Assembly: GCF_036898825.1 (NCBI RefSeq)
Contig: NZ_JARUND010000001.1
Coordinates: 3,224,001-3,288,000, forward strand
DNA: 64,000 nucleotides
Direction: 5' to 3'
DNA from: Streptomyces sp. B21-083
GTDB taxonomy: Bacteria; Actinomycetota; Actinomycetes; Streptomycetales; Streptomycetaceae
Shown: one piece after another, positions 1 to 8,166 of the stretch
Numbering within the stretch: the first letter of the stretch is position 1
How the letters are laid out: each line of letters opens with the position of its first letter
The notes under the pieces: model-generated
What the model saw: the letters and a program-made list of their open reading frames with translations, nothing else
Told to the model about the DNA's origin: nothing
Database searches by the model: none
Position numbers and translations under genes: made by a program

Positions 1-10
1 GGAAGGTGCC

Positions 11-919
11 GTGCAGAGTGCGCCCCTGGAAGGGCCGAGTGAGGTCTCCCCTGTCCCCGCCGAGGCGGGGGCTCAGGGAAGGGCGACAGGCGGGACGATG
101 AGCGAGCACGAACGAGACGACGCGCCAAGCGCACAGCCGACGGTGCAGGCCACCCAGCACTCCCCGACGGACCGCAGCGGAGCGCGCGCCCTGTTCTACG
201 AGCTGCGCGCGCTGGAGAACGGCAGTGCCGAGTACGCGGAGCTTCGCAACCGGCTGGTGCGTATGCATCTCCCGCTCGTCGAGCACCTCGCGCGCCGCTT
301 CCGCAACCGCGGTGAGCCGTTGGACGACCTGACCCAGGTCGCGACCATCGGTCTGATCAAGTCGGTCGACCGCTTCGACCCGGACCGCGGCGTCGAGTTC
401 TCGACGTACGCGACCCCTACGGTCGTCGGCGAGATCAAGCGGCACTTCCGTGACAAGGGCTGGGCGGTCCGCGTTCCGCGCAGGCTGCAGGAGCTGCGTC
501 TCTCGCTCACCACGGCGACGGCGGAGCTTTCGCAGCTGCACGGCCGCTCCCCCACGGTCCATGAGCTGGCCGAGAAGCTGGGCATCTCGGAGGAGGAGGT
601 CCTGGAGGGCCTGGAGTCGGCCAACGCCTACTCCACGCTGTCCCTGGACGTCCCCGACACGGACGACGAGTCCCCCGCGGTCGCGGACACCCTGGGTTCG
701 TACGACGAGGCCCTGGAGGGCGTCGAGTACCGCGAGTCGCTCAAGCCGCTTCTTGAGGATCTCCCGCCCCGGGAGAAGCGGATCCTGCTGCTGCGCTTCT
801 TCGGCAACATGACGCAGTCGCAGATCGCGCAGGAGGTCGGCATCTCCCAGATGCACGTCTCCCGGCTGCTGGCGCGGACGCTCGCCCAGTTGCGGGAGCG
901 GCTGCTGGTGGAGGAGTAG
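11..919 (+). CDS. sigH: Stress-response RNA polymerase sigma factor, SigB/F family (SigH-like)
   Basis: This is an alternative sigma factor that directs core RNA polymerase to stress and development promoters. Region 2 (about residues 80-150) contains the EFSTYATPTVVGEIKRHFRD element typical of the SigB/F/G group. A C-terminal region 4 helix-turn-helix has SQIAQEVGISQMHVSRLLAR. The frame is open to the left edge, and GTG at 11 and ATG at 98 are both plausible starts. S. coelicolor sigH is known to yield several N-terminal isoforms, so a longer product starting outside the window is possible. In Streptomyces the partner anti-sigma factor lies immediately upstream, here off the window. The name rests on the downstream order dgk-wblE-pdtaS-nagB. 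The family is certain; the paralogue name is likely. Confidence 0.88.
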   Translation: MQSAPLEGPSEVSPVPAEAGAQGRATGGTMSEHERDDAPSAQPTVQATQHSPTDRSGARALFYELRALENGSAEYAELRNRLVRMHLPLVEHLARRFRNRGEPLDDLTQVATIGLIKSVDRFDPDRGVEFSTYATPTVVGEIKRHFRDKGWAVRVPRRLQELRLSLTTATAELSQLHGRSPTVHELAEKLGISEEEVLEGLESANAYSTLSLDVPDTDDESPAVADTLGSYDEALEGVEYRESLKPLLEDLPPREKRILLLRFFGNMTQSQIAQEVGISQMHVSRLLARTLAQLRERLLVEE

Positions 920-931
920 CCCCCCTCGGAA

Positions 932-1372
932 TCACTCCGACGCGTTGCCGGGCCCCCGGATCCCGAGGGCCCGGGTCGTCTTCTGGTTCACCAGCAGCAC
1001 CAGCGCGGTGACCGCCACCGCACCCAGCGCGATCCCGCCCGGAATGGCCATGCTGTCGGCCTGGAGCAGGTTGAAGGCGACGGGCAGCGCCATGATCTGC
1101 GTGATGACGGCGGGCCCCCTGCTCCAGCTTCGCCGCCCCAGCAGCCCGCGCGCGGCGAGCAGCGGCAGCAGCGCGAGCACGATCAGCGTGACACCACCGG
1201 TGACGGCCTGTTGCCGGTCGTCCGGATCGCCCGTCAGCCCCAGTACGAGGATGAAGGCCCCGCCGGTCACCAGGGCGAGCCCCTCCAGCGCGGCGAGCAC
1301 GGCCGCAGCGGTCAGCCGCAGGGGCCGCGGCTCTTCGGTGGTTTCCGGGGTGGGGGTCTGCTCAGCGCTCAC
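932..1372 (-). CDS. Small integral membrane protein, unknown function
   Basis: Product of about 146 residues with a short Pro/Thr/Glu-rich N-terminus and four predicted hydrophobic segments. Examples are AAAVLAALEGLALVTGGAFI, the GVTLIVLALLPLLAARGLL stretch and a C-terminal IALGAVAVTALVLLV helix. I chose the GTG at 1372, just before SAEQTPTPE, because the N-terminal residues read from the ATG at 1444 look like non-coding sequence. The gene converges on sigH with a 12-bp gap and diverges from the lipid kinase gene. No catalytic motif is visible and I do not recognise a functional family. It appears to be a conserved Streptomyces neighbour of sigH. Confidence 0.7.
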   Translation of the reverse strand: MSAEQTPTPETTEEPRPLRLTAAAVLAALEGLALVTGGAFILVLGLTGDPDDRQQAVTGGVTLIVLALLPLLAARGLLGRRSWSRGPAVITQIMALPVAFNLLQADSMAIPGGIALGAVAVTALVLLVNQKTTRALGIRGPGNASE

Positions 1373-1512
1373 CACCAAAGGGTAGCCGCGGGCTCCACGG
1401 CGCTCGGCCGGGCCCTGAAGGGGCGCTGGGAGCGCCCGGCTCACGTCCGCTTTTCTTACTGAGCCCTAACCTGCCCTGGGCCGAGTACCACCCAGTAGGT
1501 ACCCTGCTTCGC

Positions 1513-2481
1513 ATGCGTGCACTTCTCGTGGTCAATCCGGCGGCTACCACCACAAGCGCACGTACGCGCGATGTGCTGACCCATGCTCTCGCGAGCGAGA
1601 TGAAACTCGAGGCGGTCACCACCGAGTACCGGGGCCACGCGCGTGACCTCGGCCGGCAGGCGGCGGAGAGCAAGGACATCGAGCTGGTCGTCGCTCTCGG
1701 TGGCGACGGGACGGTCAACGAGGTCGTGAACGGCCTGCTGCACAACGGGCCCGACCCGGACCGGCTGCCCCGCCTCGCGGTGGTCCCCGGCGGCTCCACG
1801 AACGTCTTCGCCCGCGCCCTCGGTCTGCCCAACGACGCCGTTGAGGCCACCGGCGTCCTGCTGGACGCCCTGCGCGAGGACCGGGAACGCACAGTGGGCC
1901 TCGGTGTGGCGAAGGGCACCCCGGGGACCGAGGACGAGTCGGTTCCGGAGCGCTGGTTCACGTTCTGTGCGGGGCTGGGATTCGACGCCGGCGTGATCGG
2001 GCGCGTGGAGCAACAGCGGGAACGCGGCCGTAAATCCACACATTCCCTTTACCTGCGGCAAGTTGTGCGGCAATTCCTGGGCGAGGCCAATCGCCGGCAC
2101 GGCACGATCACGCTGGAACAGCCGGGCGCCGACCCGATGACGGATCTGGTGCTGTCCATAGTCTGCAACACGTCCCCTTGGACGTATCTGGGTAATCGTC
2201 CGGTGTACGCCTCACCTAAGGCCTCGTTCGATACCGGGCTCGACGTACTCGGTCTCAGTCGTATGTCGACGGGTGCGGTTGCCCGGTATGGCATGCAGTT
2301 GCTCACTTCGTCCCCCGAACGGGGACCCCATGGCAGGCACGTCAAGGCCCTGCATGACCTGACGGACTTCACCTTGCATTCGAAGGTCCCTCTGCCCCTC
2401 CAGATGGACGGCGACCACCTGGGACTGCGAACGAGCGTGACGTTCACAGGCGTACGCCGTGCACTGCGTGTGATTGTGTGA
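1513..2481 (+). CDS. Diacylglycerol/lipid kinase, DgkB-YegS family
   Basis: A soluble lipid kinase that would phosphorylate diacylglycerol or a related lipid with ATP, feeding phosphatidic acid back into phospholipid synthesis. The 322-residue protein opens with the family strand LLVVNPAA. The nucleotide-binding signature GGDGTVNEVVNGL is at residues 63-75, and the second motif PGGSTNVFAR is at 92-101. The C-terminal half carries the expected beta-sandwich, including LQMDGDHLG. Its length is normal for the family. The ATG at 1513 lies 12 bp after a TACC-type sequence without a strong ribosome-binding site. It sits alone between a membrane protein and wblE. Lipid substrate cannot be read from sequence. 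Confidence 0.87.
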   Translation: MRALLVVNPAATTTSARTRDVLTHALASEMKLEAVTTEYRGHARDLGRQAAESKDIELVVALGGDGTVNEVVNGLLHNGPDPDRLPRLAVVPGGSTNVFARALGLPNDAVEATGVLLDALREDRERTVGLGVAKGTPGTEDESVPERWFTFCAGLGFDAGVIGRVEQQRERGRKSTHSLYLRQVVRQFLGEANRRHGTITLEQPGADPMTDLVLSIVCNTSPWTYLGNRPVYASPKASFDTGLDVLGLSRMSTGAVARYGMQLLTSSPERGPHGRHVKALHDLTDFTLHSKVPLPLQMDGDHLGLRTSVTFTGVRRALRVIV

Positions 2482-2798
2482 GCGGAACGGGCTAAAGTCC
2501 TTCCACTCGAACGTTTAGACCAGGGTCCACCCCATGGAAGTACGGCTGTGACCGAGCCGACACCGAGGAATCAAAAAAAACTTTCCGGTAGGGGTTGTAT
2601 CCGCCGCTGAGGTTTGCGAGTCTCTAAGTGGCGATCGGGACGGCCCGCAACACCGGCCCCCACAGAGAGCCAGAACCCCTCCTCACTTCAGGACGACATC
2701 AGTCCGTCTGATGATCGGCCCTTCACTTGTTGAGGGATTCGTGAAAGCGTTCACATTCACAAGCAACGTGCATGTAATACCAAGGAGAGGTAGCAGCC
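2482..2798 (+). promoter_or_regulatory. Long regulatory region upstream of wblE
   Basis: About 317 bp without a gene. It holds a run of eight A residues at 2573-2580, very unusual in this GC-rich background, and a CRP-type palindrome (separate entry). A strong Shine-Dalgarno, AAGGAGAGG at 2782-2790, sets the wblE start. A TAATAC hexamer lies at 2775-2780, but so close to the ribosome-binding site that I do not call it the -10 element. No upstream reading frame of interest was seen. Confidence 0.5.
2741..2754. promoter_or_regulatory. CRP-type operator upstream of wblE
   Basis: The sequence GTGAAAGCGTTCAC is a GTGA-N6-TCAC palindrome, the classical core for cAMP receptor protein family regulators, centred about 51 bp before the wblE start codon. 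The wblE orthologue in mycobacteria, whiB1, is known to be controlled by Crp at its promoter. Whether the site activates or represses here cannot be judged without the transcription start. Confidence 0.6.
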
Positions 2799-3056
2799 AT
2801 GGACTGGCGTCACAACGCCGTTTGCCGCGAGGAAGACCCGGAACTCTTCTTCCCCATCGGCAACACCGGTCCTGCGCTGCTGCAGATCGAGGAAGCCAAG
2901 GCCGTCTGCCGCCGCTGCCCCGTCATGGAGCAGTGTTTGCAGTGGGCGCTTGAGTCCGGCCAGGACTCGGGCGTCTGGGGTGGTCTCAGCGAGGACGAGC
3001 GCCGTGCCATGAAGCGTCGCGCCGCCCGCAACCGGGCCCGCCAGGCAACCGCCTGA
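2799..3056 (+). CDS. wblE: WhiB-family iron-sulfur regulator WblE (WhiB1 orthologue)
   Basis: An 85-residue transcription regulator that binds a [4Fe-4S] cluster through four cysteines at residues 9, 37, 40 and 46 (the CRRC motif plus two outer cysteines), with the family turn GVWGG at 58-62 and a basic DNA-binding tail KRRAARNRAR. In actinobacteria WhiB1/WblE binds the region 4 end of the principal sigma factor, and its cluster reacts with nitric oxide. The start follows a strong AAGGAGAGG site. The adjacent PdtaS-like kinase gene, convergent across a hairpin, is the same neighbour seen beside whiB1 in mycobacteria, which supports orthology. No unusual residue was seen. Confidence 0.95.
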   Translation: MDWRHNAVCREEDPELFFPIGNTGPALLQIEEAKAVCRRCPVMEQCLQWALESGQDSGVWGGLSEDERRAMKRRAARNRARQATA

Positions 3057-3172
3057 CAACCCACCCCGTAACAGCCTGAGCTTGGCGGCGCGTACAGCGA
3101 GTACGCATCTCCCGCCCCCGAGCCGCAGCGCGCAGTGCCCCCGATGCGCATAGCAACAGCGCGAACAAGCAT

Positions 3173-3207
3173 ATGAGCCCCGGACCGTTCCATGGTCCGG
3201 GGCTCAT
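3173..3207. terminator. Bidirectional terminator between wblE and pdtaS
   Basis: A perfect 14-bp stem (3173-3186 with 3194-3207) encloses a 7-base loop, 117 bp after the wblE stop and 32 bp from the end of the convergent kinase gene. It is GC-rich without a U-tract, as is usual in Streptomyces. Confidence 0.85.
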
Positions 3208-3238
3208 CGCTGTGTAAGGGCCGATCGCGGTGCGCGGA

Positions 3239-4705
3239 CTACTTGTTGGCGCGCACCGGGATGTCGAGGATCACCTGCGTACCCCGCTCGGGAGCGGGCA
3301 CCATGTCGAACGTGCCGCCCAACTCCCCCTCCACCAGCGTCCGTACGATCTGCAGGCCCAGGTTGCCCGAGCGGTGCGGGTCGAAGCCCTCGGGGAGACC
3401 GACGCCGTCGTCCTGCACGGTGACGAGGAGGCGGGACTCCTTGGTCGTGCCACCCCGGACCGCCGAGACCTCGACCGAGCCGGTGTCGCCCGGTCCGAAG
3501 CCGTGTTCCAGGGCGTTCTGCAGGATCTCGGTCAGCACCATGGAGAGCGGGGTGGCGACCTCGGCGTCCAGAATGCCGAAGCGGCCGGTGCGCCGGCCGG
3601 TGACCGTGCCCGGCGAGATCTCGGAGACCATGGCGAGCACGCGGTCGGCGATCTCGTCGAACTCCACCCGTTCGTCCAGGTTCTGGGAGAGCGTCTCGTG
3701 CACGATCGCGATGGACCCGACCCGCCGTACGGCCTCTTCCAGGGCCTCGCGCCCACGCTCCGACTCGATACGCCGGGCCTGAAGGCGCAACAGGGCGGCC
3801 ACCGTCTGGAGGTTGTTCTTGACCCGGTGGTGGATCTCCCGGATGGTCGCGTCCTTGGTGATCAACTCGCGTTCACGGCGGCGCAGTTCGGTGACGTCGC
3901 GGAGCAGGACGAGTGAACCGATGCGCGTGCCCTTGGGTTTGAGGGGGATGGCGCGGAACTGGATGACCCCGTCGACGGACTCGATCTCGAACTCGCGCGG
4001 CGCCCAGCCGCTGGCGACCTTGGAGAGCGCCTCGTCCACCGGCCCCCGGGACGGGGCGAGTTCGGCCGTGGTGACGCCCAGGTGCTGGCCGACGAGGTCG
4101 GAGGCGAGACCGAGCCGGTGGTACGCGGACAGCGCGTTGGGCGAGGCGTACTGGACGATGCCGTCGGCGTCGAGCCGGATCAGTCCGTCGCCGACCCGCG
4201 GCGAGGCGTCCATGTCGACCACCTGGTTGGAGAAGGGGAACGATCCGGCGGCGATCATCTGGGCGAGGTCGGAGGCGCTCTGGAGATACGTCAGTTCCAG
4301 GCGGCTCGGGGTCCGGACGGTGAGGAGGTTGGTGTTGCGCGCGATGACCCCGAGGACGCGTCCTTCCCTGCGGACGGGGATCGACTCGACACGGACAGGG
4401 ACCTCTTCGCGCCATTCCGGGTCGCCCTCGCGCACGATCCGGCCCTCGTCCAGAGCCGCGTCCAGCAGGGGGCGGCGGCCACGGGGGACGAGATGGCCGA
4501 CCATGTCGTCCTGGTACGAGGTCGGACCGGTGTTCGGCCGCATCTGGGCGACCGAGACATAGCGGGTGCCGTCGCGGGTGGGAACCCACAGGACGAGGTC
4601 GGCGAAGGAGAGGTCGGAGAGCAGTTGCCACTCCGACACCAGCAGGTGCAGCCACTCCAGGTCGGAGTCGCTGAGCGCGGTGTGCTGGCGTACGAGTTCG
4701 TTCAT
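3239..4705 (-). CDS. pdtaS: PdtaS-type sensor histidine kinase (GAF-PAS-HisKA_2-HATPase)
   Basis: A 488-residue soluble histidine kinase that would phosphorylate a PdtaR-like ANTAR response regulator encoded elsewhere. The N-terminal half looks like GAF and PAS sensor domains and has no membrane segment. The HisKA_2 phospho-acceptor motif IHHRVKNNLQ has its histidine at residue 292. The ATPase domain follows, with N box EILQNALEHGFG and glycine boxes DDGVGLPEGF and GNLGLQIV. I chose the ATG at 4705 (MNELVRQ) because the upstream extension of the frame is low-complexity and unlike the family. Its place beside wblE matches the mycobacterial whiB1-pdtaS arrangement. The upstream region contains a dre-like site that also lies before nagB. 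Confidence 0.86.
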   Translation of the reverse strand: MNELVRQHTALSDSDLEWLHLLVSEWQLLSDLSFADLVLWVPTRDGTRYVSVAQMRPNTGPTSYQDDMVGHLVPRGRRPLLDAALDEGRIVREGDPEWREEVPVRVESIPVRREGRVLGVIARNTNLLTVRTPSRLELTYLQSASDLAQMIAAGSFPFSNQVVDMDASPRVGDGLIRLDADGIVQYASPNALSAYHRLGLASDLVGQHLGVTTAELAPSRGPVDEALSKVASGWAPREFEIESVDGVIQFRAIPLKPKGTRIGSLVLLRDVTELRRRERELITKDATIREIHHRVKNNLQTVAALLRLQARRIESERGREALEEAVRRVGSIAIVHETLSQNLDERVEFDEIADRVLAMVSEISPGTVTGRRTGRFGILDAEVATPLSMVLTEILQNALEHGFGPGDTGSVEVSAVRGGTTKESRLLVTVQDDGVGLPEGFDPHRSGNLGLQIVRTLVEGELGGTFDMVPAPERGTQVILDIPVRANK

Positions 4706-5009
4706 GGAGGGCACGTGTGCGAGCGTACCCGCCGGTCCGGACCTGGCCGGAAACCGTGGCTGGGGGCGGGGCTCGAAGTGGCCCGGAAGCACCCGCGGGC
4801 CGCGGCGCCTGAGAGGGACCCTCAGCCCTCCCGGCACCGCAGCCCGGAGCAGCAACGGCCGTGGGGTGTGCGGTCCCGGTCGGCCGATGGATGAGGAGCC
4901 GGCGCAGTCAGGGCAGAGAGCCCCGGTTCCTCGATCCGTCTTCCTGTGCGGGGAAGACGGAGGCTCTGGTCGTGCGTACAGCTGATCGATCGTACGCTTC
5001 TCTACGCAT

Positions 5010-5025
5010 TGTGGACTAGACCACA
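5010..5025. promoter_or_regulatory. dre-like DasR site (distal, upstream of nagB)
   Basis: TGTGGACTAGACCACA matches the DasR consensus ACTGGTCTAGACCAGT at 11 of 16 positions and keeps the CTAG centre; it is nearly palindromic. It lies about 290 bp before nagB and about 305 bp before pdtaS, so it could serve either promoter. Confidence 0.5.
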
Positions 5026-5248
5026 AACCGTGTCCATGCGTTGGAGATTGTTTGTCGCTGTGGGTTCGCGAGTAGTTCGGATGCCTCAAGGTCGCCCGTT
5101 GGAACTACTCGGACGTCCCAGCATCCACCATGCAGCCTAGCCTTGTTGGTTCATGTGCGGGGCCGGATCGCCAGGGCAATTTCCGCGAGCACCGTGGCGG
5201 CGAGGTTCACCGGCCGGGAACCTGGGCCGGGAAACCCCGTTCTGTTAG

Positions 5249-5264
5249 ATTGGTCTAAACCACA
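5249..5264. promoter_or_regulatory. dre site, DasR operator of nagB
   Basis: ATTGGTCTAAACCACA matches 12 of 16 positions of the dre consensus and lies 50 bp before the nagB start codon. DasR is known to repress nagB in S. coelicolor and to be released by glucosamine-6-phosphate, the NagB substrate. Confidence 0.8.
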
Positions 5265-5313
5265 TCGTTCCCCCGTACGTCTCTTGAGCGCTTCTCCAGA
5301 TCGGCAGGCCAGC

Positions 5314-6099
5314 GTGGAAGTTGTCATCGTTCCGGACGCCAAGGCGGGTGGCGAGCTCATCGCCGGGGCCATCGCACAGCTGCTCCGGCACAAGGCGACC
5401 GCGCTGCTCGGCGTGGCCACCGGCTCGACCCCGCTGCCCGTCTACCAGGCACTTTCGGCCCGGGCGGCCTCCGGTGCCGTGGAGATGTCCCGAGCGCGCA
5501 TAGCCCAGCTCGACGAGTACGTGGGGCTGCCGGCCGACCATCCGGAGTCGTACCGTTCGGTGCTGCGGCGCGAGGTGCTGGAGCCGCTCGGGATCGGGAT
5601 GGACGCGTTCATCGGGCCCGACGGGACCGCCGAGGACGTACGGGGGGCGTGCGAGGCGTACGACAGGGCGCTGGCGGAGGCCGGCGGGGTCGACCTCCAG
5701 TTGCTGGGGATCGGGACCGACGGACACATCGGGTTCAACGAGCCGTGCTCCTCGCTCGCCTCGCGGACCCGGATCAAGACGTTGACCGAGCAGACCCGGA
5801 TCGACAACGCGCGGTTCTTCGACGGCGACATCGGCCAGGTCCCGCAGCACGTCATCACGCAGGGCATCGGCACGATCCTGGAGGCGCGGCACCTGGTGCT
5901 GCTCGCGACGGGCGAGGGCAAGGCGGACGCGGTGGCGGCGACGGTGGAGGGGCCCGTGGCCGCGGTGTGTCCGGCGTCGGCGCTCCAGTTGCACCCGCAT
6001 GCGACGGTGGTGGTCGACGAGGCAGCCGCTTCCAAGCTGAAGCTGGCCGACTACTTCCGGCACACCTTCGTCAACAAGCCCGACTGGCAAGGTATCTAG
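5314..6099 (+). CDS. nagB: Glucosamine-6-phosphate deaminase
   Basis: This enzyme converts glucosamine-6-phosphate to fructose-6-phosphate and ammonia, the last step that brings chitin-derived N-acetylglucosamine into glycolysis. The GTG at 5314 (VEVVIVPDA) gives 261 residues, the usual length; earlier in-frame starts would add about 90 residues of non-homologous sequence across the dre site. The family motifs are LGVATGSTPLPVY near the N-terminus (phosphate binding), LDEYVGL with the catalytic aspartate, and GIGTDGHIGFNEP with the Asp-His-Glu catalytic group. Its substrate is also the effector that removes DasR from DNA, so the enzyme depletes the inducer of the regulon encoded next door. 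Control by the dre at 5249 is expected. Confidence 0.95.
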   Translation: MEVVIVPDAKAGGELIAGAIAQLLRHKATALLGVATGSTPLPVYQALSARAASGAVEMSRARIAQLDEYVGLPADHPESYRSVLRREVLEPLGIGMDAFIGPDGTAEDVRGACEAYDRALAEAGGVDLQLLGIGTDGHIGFNEPCSSLASRTRIKTLTEQTRIDNARFFDGDIGQVPQHVITQGIGTILEARHLVLLATGEGKADAVAATVEGPVAAVCPASALQLHPHATVVVDEAAASKLKLADYFRHTFVNKPDWQGI

Positions 6100-6154
6100 G
6101 TCTTCAAGGTCTCCGACGCGGCAGAACCAGGCCGACCGGGCTAGAAAGATCTGT

Positions 6155-6568
6155 ATGGAACTCACCCAGATACGCCTGTTGGTGTCCGACTTCCCCGCTG
6201 TCTACCGCTTCTACCGGGACGTGCTCGGGCTCAAGCCGCAGTTCGAGGCCGAGAGCGGTCCGTACGCCAAGCTCAGCCCCGACACCGGGCACGCCGCGAT
6301 CGCACTCCAGGACCGGGCGCAGATGGCCGGCGTCCTGGAACGGCTGGGCACGGAGCCGGACGGACACCGCGTGCTATTGGTGCTGCGAGTGGACGACCTG
6401 GACGCCGCCCACGCCGAGCTCACCGCACGGGGCGCGGAATTCCTCCGGGGTCCGGGTCCGATGGGCGACCGGATGCGGGTCGCCCACCTGGCGGACCCGG
6501 AAGGGAACCTGATCGAGCTGCAGGAGTGGCTGGCACTGAGAGAACAGGTCGGTACCGCGTCGATGTAG
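6155..6568 (+). CDS. VOC-superfamily (glyoxalase/bleomycin-resistance-like) protein
   Basis: A 137-residue protein with two beta-alpha-beta-beta-beta modules of the vicinal oxygen chelate fold. The first reads IRLLVSDFPAVYRFYRDVLG; the second ends with AHLADPEGNLIELQEW, the normal place of a metal-binding glutamate. The first-module metal histidine is not obvious, so enzymatic activity is uncertain. It lies 55 bp after nagB on the same strand and may be read with it. Substrate unknown; it could be a dioxygenase-like, glyoxalase-like or binding protein. Confidence 0.8.
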   Translation: MELTQIRLLVSDFPAVYRFYRDVLGLKPQFEAESGPYAKLSPDTGHAAIALQDRAQMAGVLERLGTEPDGHRVLLVLRVDDLDAAHAELTARGAEFLRGPGPMGDRMRVAHLADPEGNLIELQEWLALREQVGTASM

Positions 6569-6600
6569 GGCCGTAGTGGCGGGCCCGGCTGCGGATGCCT

Positions 6601-6650
6601 GACGACGAAGGCGCCGGTCCCCTCCACAGGGGACCGGCGCCTTCGTCGTC
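6601..6650. terminator. Bidirectional terminator between the VOC gene and dasD
   Basis: A perfect 22-bp stem (6601-6622 with 6629-6650) around a 6-base loop lies in the 89-bp gap between two convergent genes. It should end the nagB-side transcript and the dasABC-D transcript. Confidence 0.9.
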
Positions 6651-6657
6651 GTACGGC

Positions 6658-8157
6658 TCATTCCCCCGCGATGATCTCCGCCGCCGCGCGTCCGCAGACT
6701 CTGGCCGCGCCGTGGGTCGCCAGATGGGCGGCGCCTCGGCGGGGGGACTGGGGGACGCCCATCTCGACGACGATCGTGTCGGGGCGGGCGGTGAGGAGGG
6801 TGTCAAGGGCCGCCGACATCCACGGGTGGCGGTGTTCGTCACGGACCACGGCGACGATGCGGCTCGGGCCCGCCTCGGTGAGGGCCGCCCGGGCCGCCCC
6901 CTCGCCGGTGAAGGTGCCGGTGCGGGTGCCGGGCAGGAGGCGTACCAGTTCGGCCGCCACACCCCAGGGTGTCTCGTTGCCGACGGCGAAGTTCGCCACC
7001 GGGGTGAAGGCGGCCACGTACGGGGGTTCCCGGAGGGGTTCGAGGGGGGCGGAGCCCGCCGGGTACGTCGTCTCCACGGCGCGACGGGCGGCCTGGAGGC
7101 CGATGTCCGTGGGCTCCGTGGGCTCCGTGGCAGAGGGCTCTCGCGGTGCCGTCGTCCAGCGAGCCAGGGTCCTGACGCGTTCCGCCGCGTCCGCCAGACG
7201 GTCCTCCGGGAGGTCACCGGCGCGTACGGCCTTGATCAGGGCGTCGCGCAGACGGCGTACCGTCTCGTCGTCCGAGAGGCCGCCGCCCACGCAGATGGCG
7301 TCGGCGCCGGCGGCGATGGCGAGGACGCTGCCTCGTTCGATGCCGTACGTGCCCGCGATGGCCTGCATCTCCATGCCGTCGGTGACGATCAGGCCGGTGT
7401 AGCCGAGTTCACCCCGGAGGAGGTCGGTGAGGACGGGACGGGAGAGGGTGGCCGGGCGGTCGGGGTCCAGCGACGGGATCAGGATGTGGGCGCTCATCAC
7501 CGCCCTGGTGCCGGCGGCGATCGCCGCGCGGAACGGGGACAGCTCGCGGTCGAGGACCACCGAGCGGCTCGCGTCGATGCGAGGCAGGGCGTGGTGGGAG
7601 TCGACCGACGTGTCGCCGTGACCCGGGAAGTGCTTCGTGCAGGCGGCGACGCCCGCGGCCTGGAGACCGGTGACGTAGGCCGCGGTGTGGCGGGCGACCA
7701 GCTCCGGGTCGGCGCCGAAGGAGCGGACGCCGATGACGGGGTTGGCGGGGTTGGAGTTGACGTCCGCCGACGGGGCCCAGTTGAGGTTGACCCCGCAGGC
7801 GCGGAGACGGTGGCCGAGTTCGTGGGCCACCGCACGCGTCAGCTCGACGTCGTCGACGGCGCCCAGGGCGTGGTTGCCGGGGAAGGAGGAGCCGGTGCGG
7901 ACCTCCAGCCGGGTGACGTCGCCGCCCTCCTCGTCGATCGCGACCAGGACGTCGTCGCGCTCGGCGCGCAACTGGGCAGTGAGGGCGGCCAGTTGCTCCG
8001 GGGAGGTGATGTTGCGGCCGAACAGGCCCACGGAGGCGAGGCCTTCGCCGAGGCGGCGCAGCAGCCAGTCGGGGGCGGTGGTGCCGGTGAAGCCGGGCTG
8101 GAGGACGGTGAGCGCGTCGCGGGTCAGCGTGTCGGGGCGGCGGGCGAGTGTCGTCAT
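6658..8157 (-). CDS. dasD: Beta-N-acetylglucosaminidase, glycoside hydrolase family 3 (DasD)
   Basis: A 499-residue intracellular family 3 hydrolase of the NagZ type. It would cleave N-acetylglucosamine from chitobiose or related beta-GlcNAc compounds imported by DasABC. The N-terminal barrel carries the signature KHFPGHGDTSVDSH, whose Asp-His pair acts as the acid/base in this family, and GLIVTDGMEMQAI with the nucleophilic aspartate. There is no signal peptide, consistent with cytoplasmic action. The start lies 9 bp after dasC on the same strand, so it is probably the last gene of the operon, before the perfect hairpin at 6601. S. coelicolor DasD is known to have this activity. Confidence 0.92.
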   Translation of the reverse strand: MTTLARRPDTLTRDALTVLQPGFTGTTAPDWLLRRLGEGLASVGLFGRNITSPEQLAALTAQLRAERDDVLVAIDEEGGDVTRLEVRTGSSFPGNHALGAVDDVELTRAVAHELGHRLRACGVNLNWAPSADVNSNPANPVIGVRSFGADPELVARHTAAYVTGLQAAGVAACTKHFPGHGDTSVDSHHALPRIDASRSVVLDRELSPFRAAIAAGTRAVMSAHILIPSLDPDRPATLSRPVLTDLLRGELGYTGLIVTDGMEMQAIAGTYGIERGSVLAIAAGADAICVGGGLSDDETVRRLRDALIKAVRAGDLPEDRLADAAERVRTLARWTTAPREPSATEPTEPTDIGLQAARRAVETTYPAGSAPLEPLREPPYVAAFTPVANFAVGNETPWGVAAELVRLLPGTRTGTFTGEGAARAALTEAGPSRIVAVVRDEHRHPWMSAALDTLLTARPDTIVVEMGVPQSPRRGAAHLATHGAARVCGRAAAEIIAGE

Positions 8158-8166
8158 CGGGTGGGG

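Larger units (their letters stand above)
4706..5313. promoter_or_regulatory. Divergent regulatory region between pdtaS and nagB
   Basis: About 600 bp with no credible gene. It contains two dre-like DasR operators (5010-5025 and 5249-5264), the second about 50 bp before the nagB start. Because the two genes diverge here, the region should carry both promoters. I could not assign -35/-10 elements confidently. Confidence 0.6.

Noticed and set aside
2509..2524. dre-like half site (TTTAGACCAGG) just after the lipid kinase gene
   Set aside because: Only 10 of 16 positions match and one half is lost; too weak to call a DasR operator.
2750..2780. TTCACA-N19-TAATAC as the wblE promoter
   Set aside because: The spacing is long and the transcription start would fall inside or beside the ribosome-binding site.
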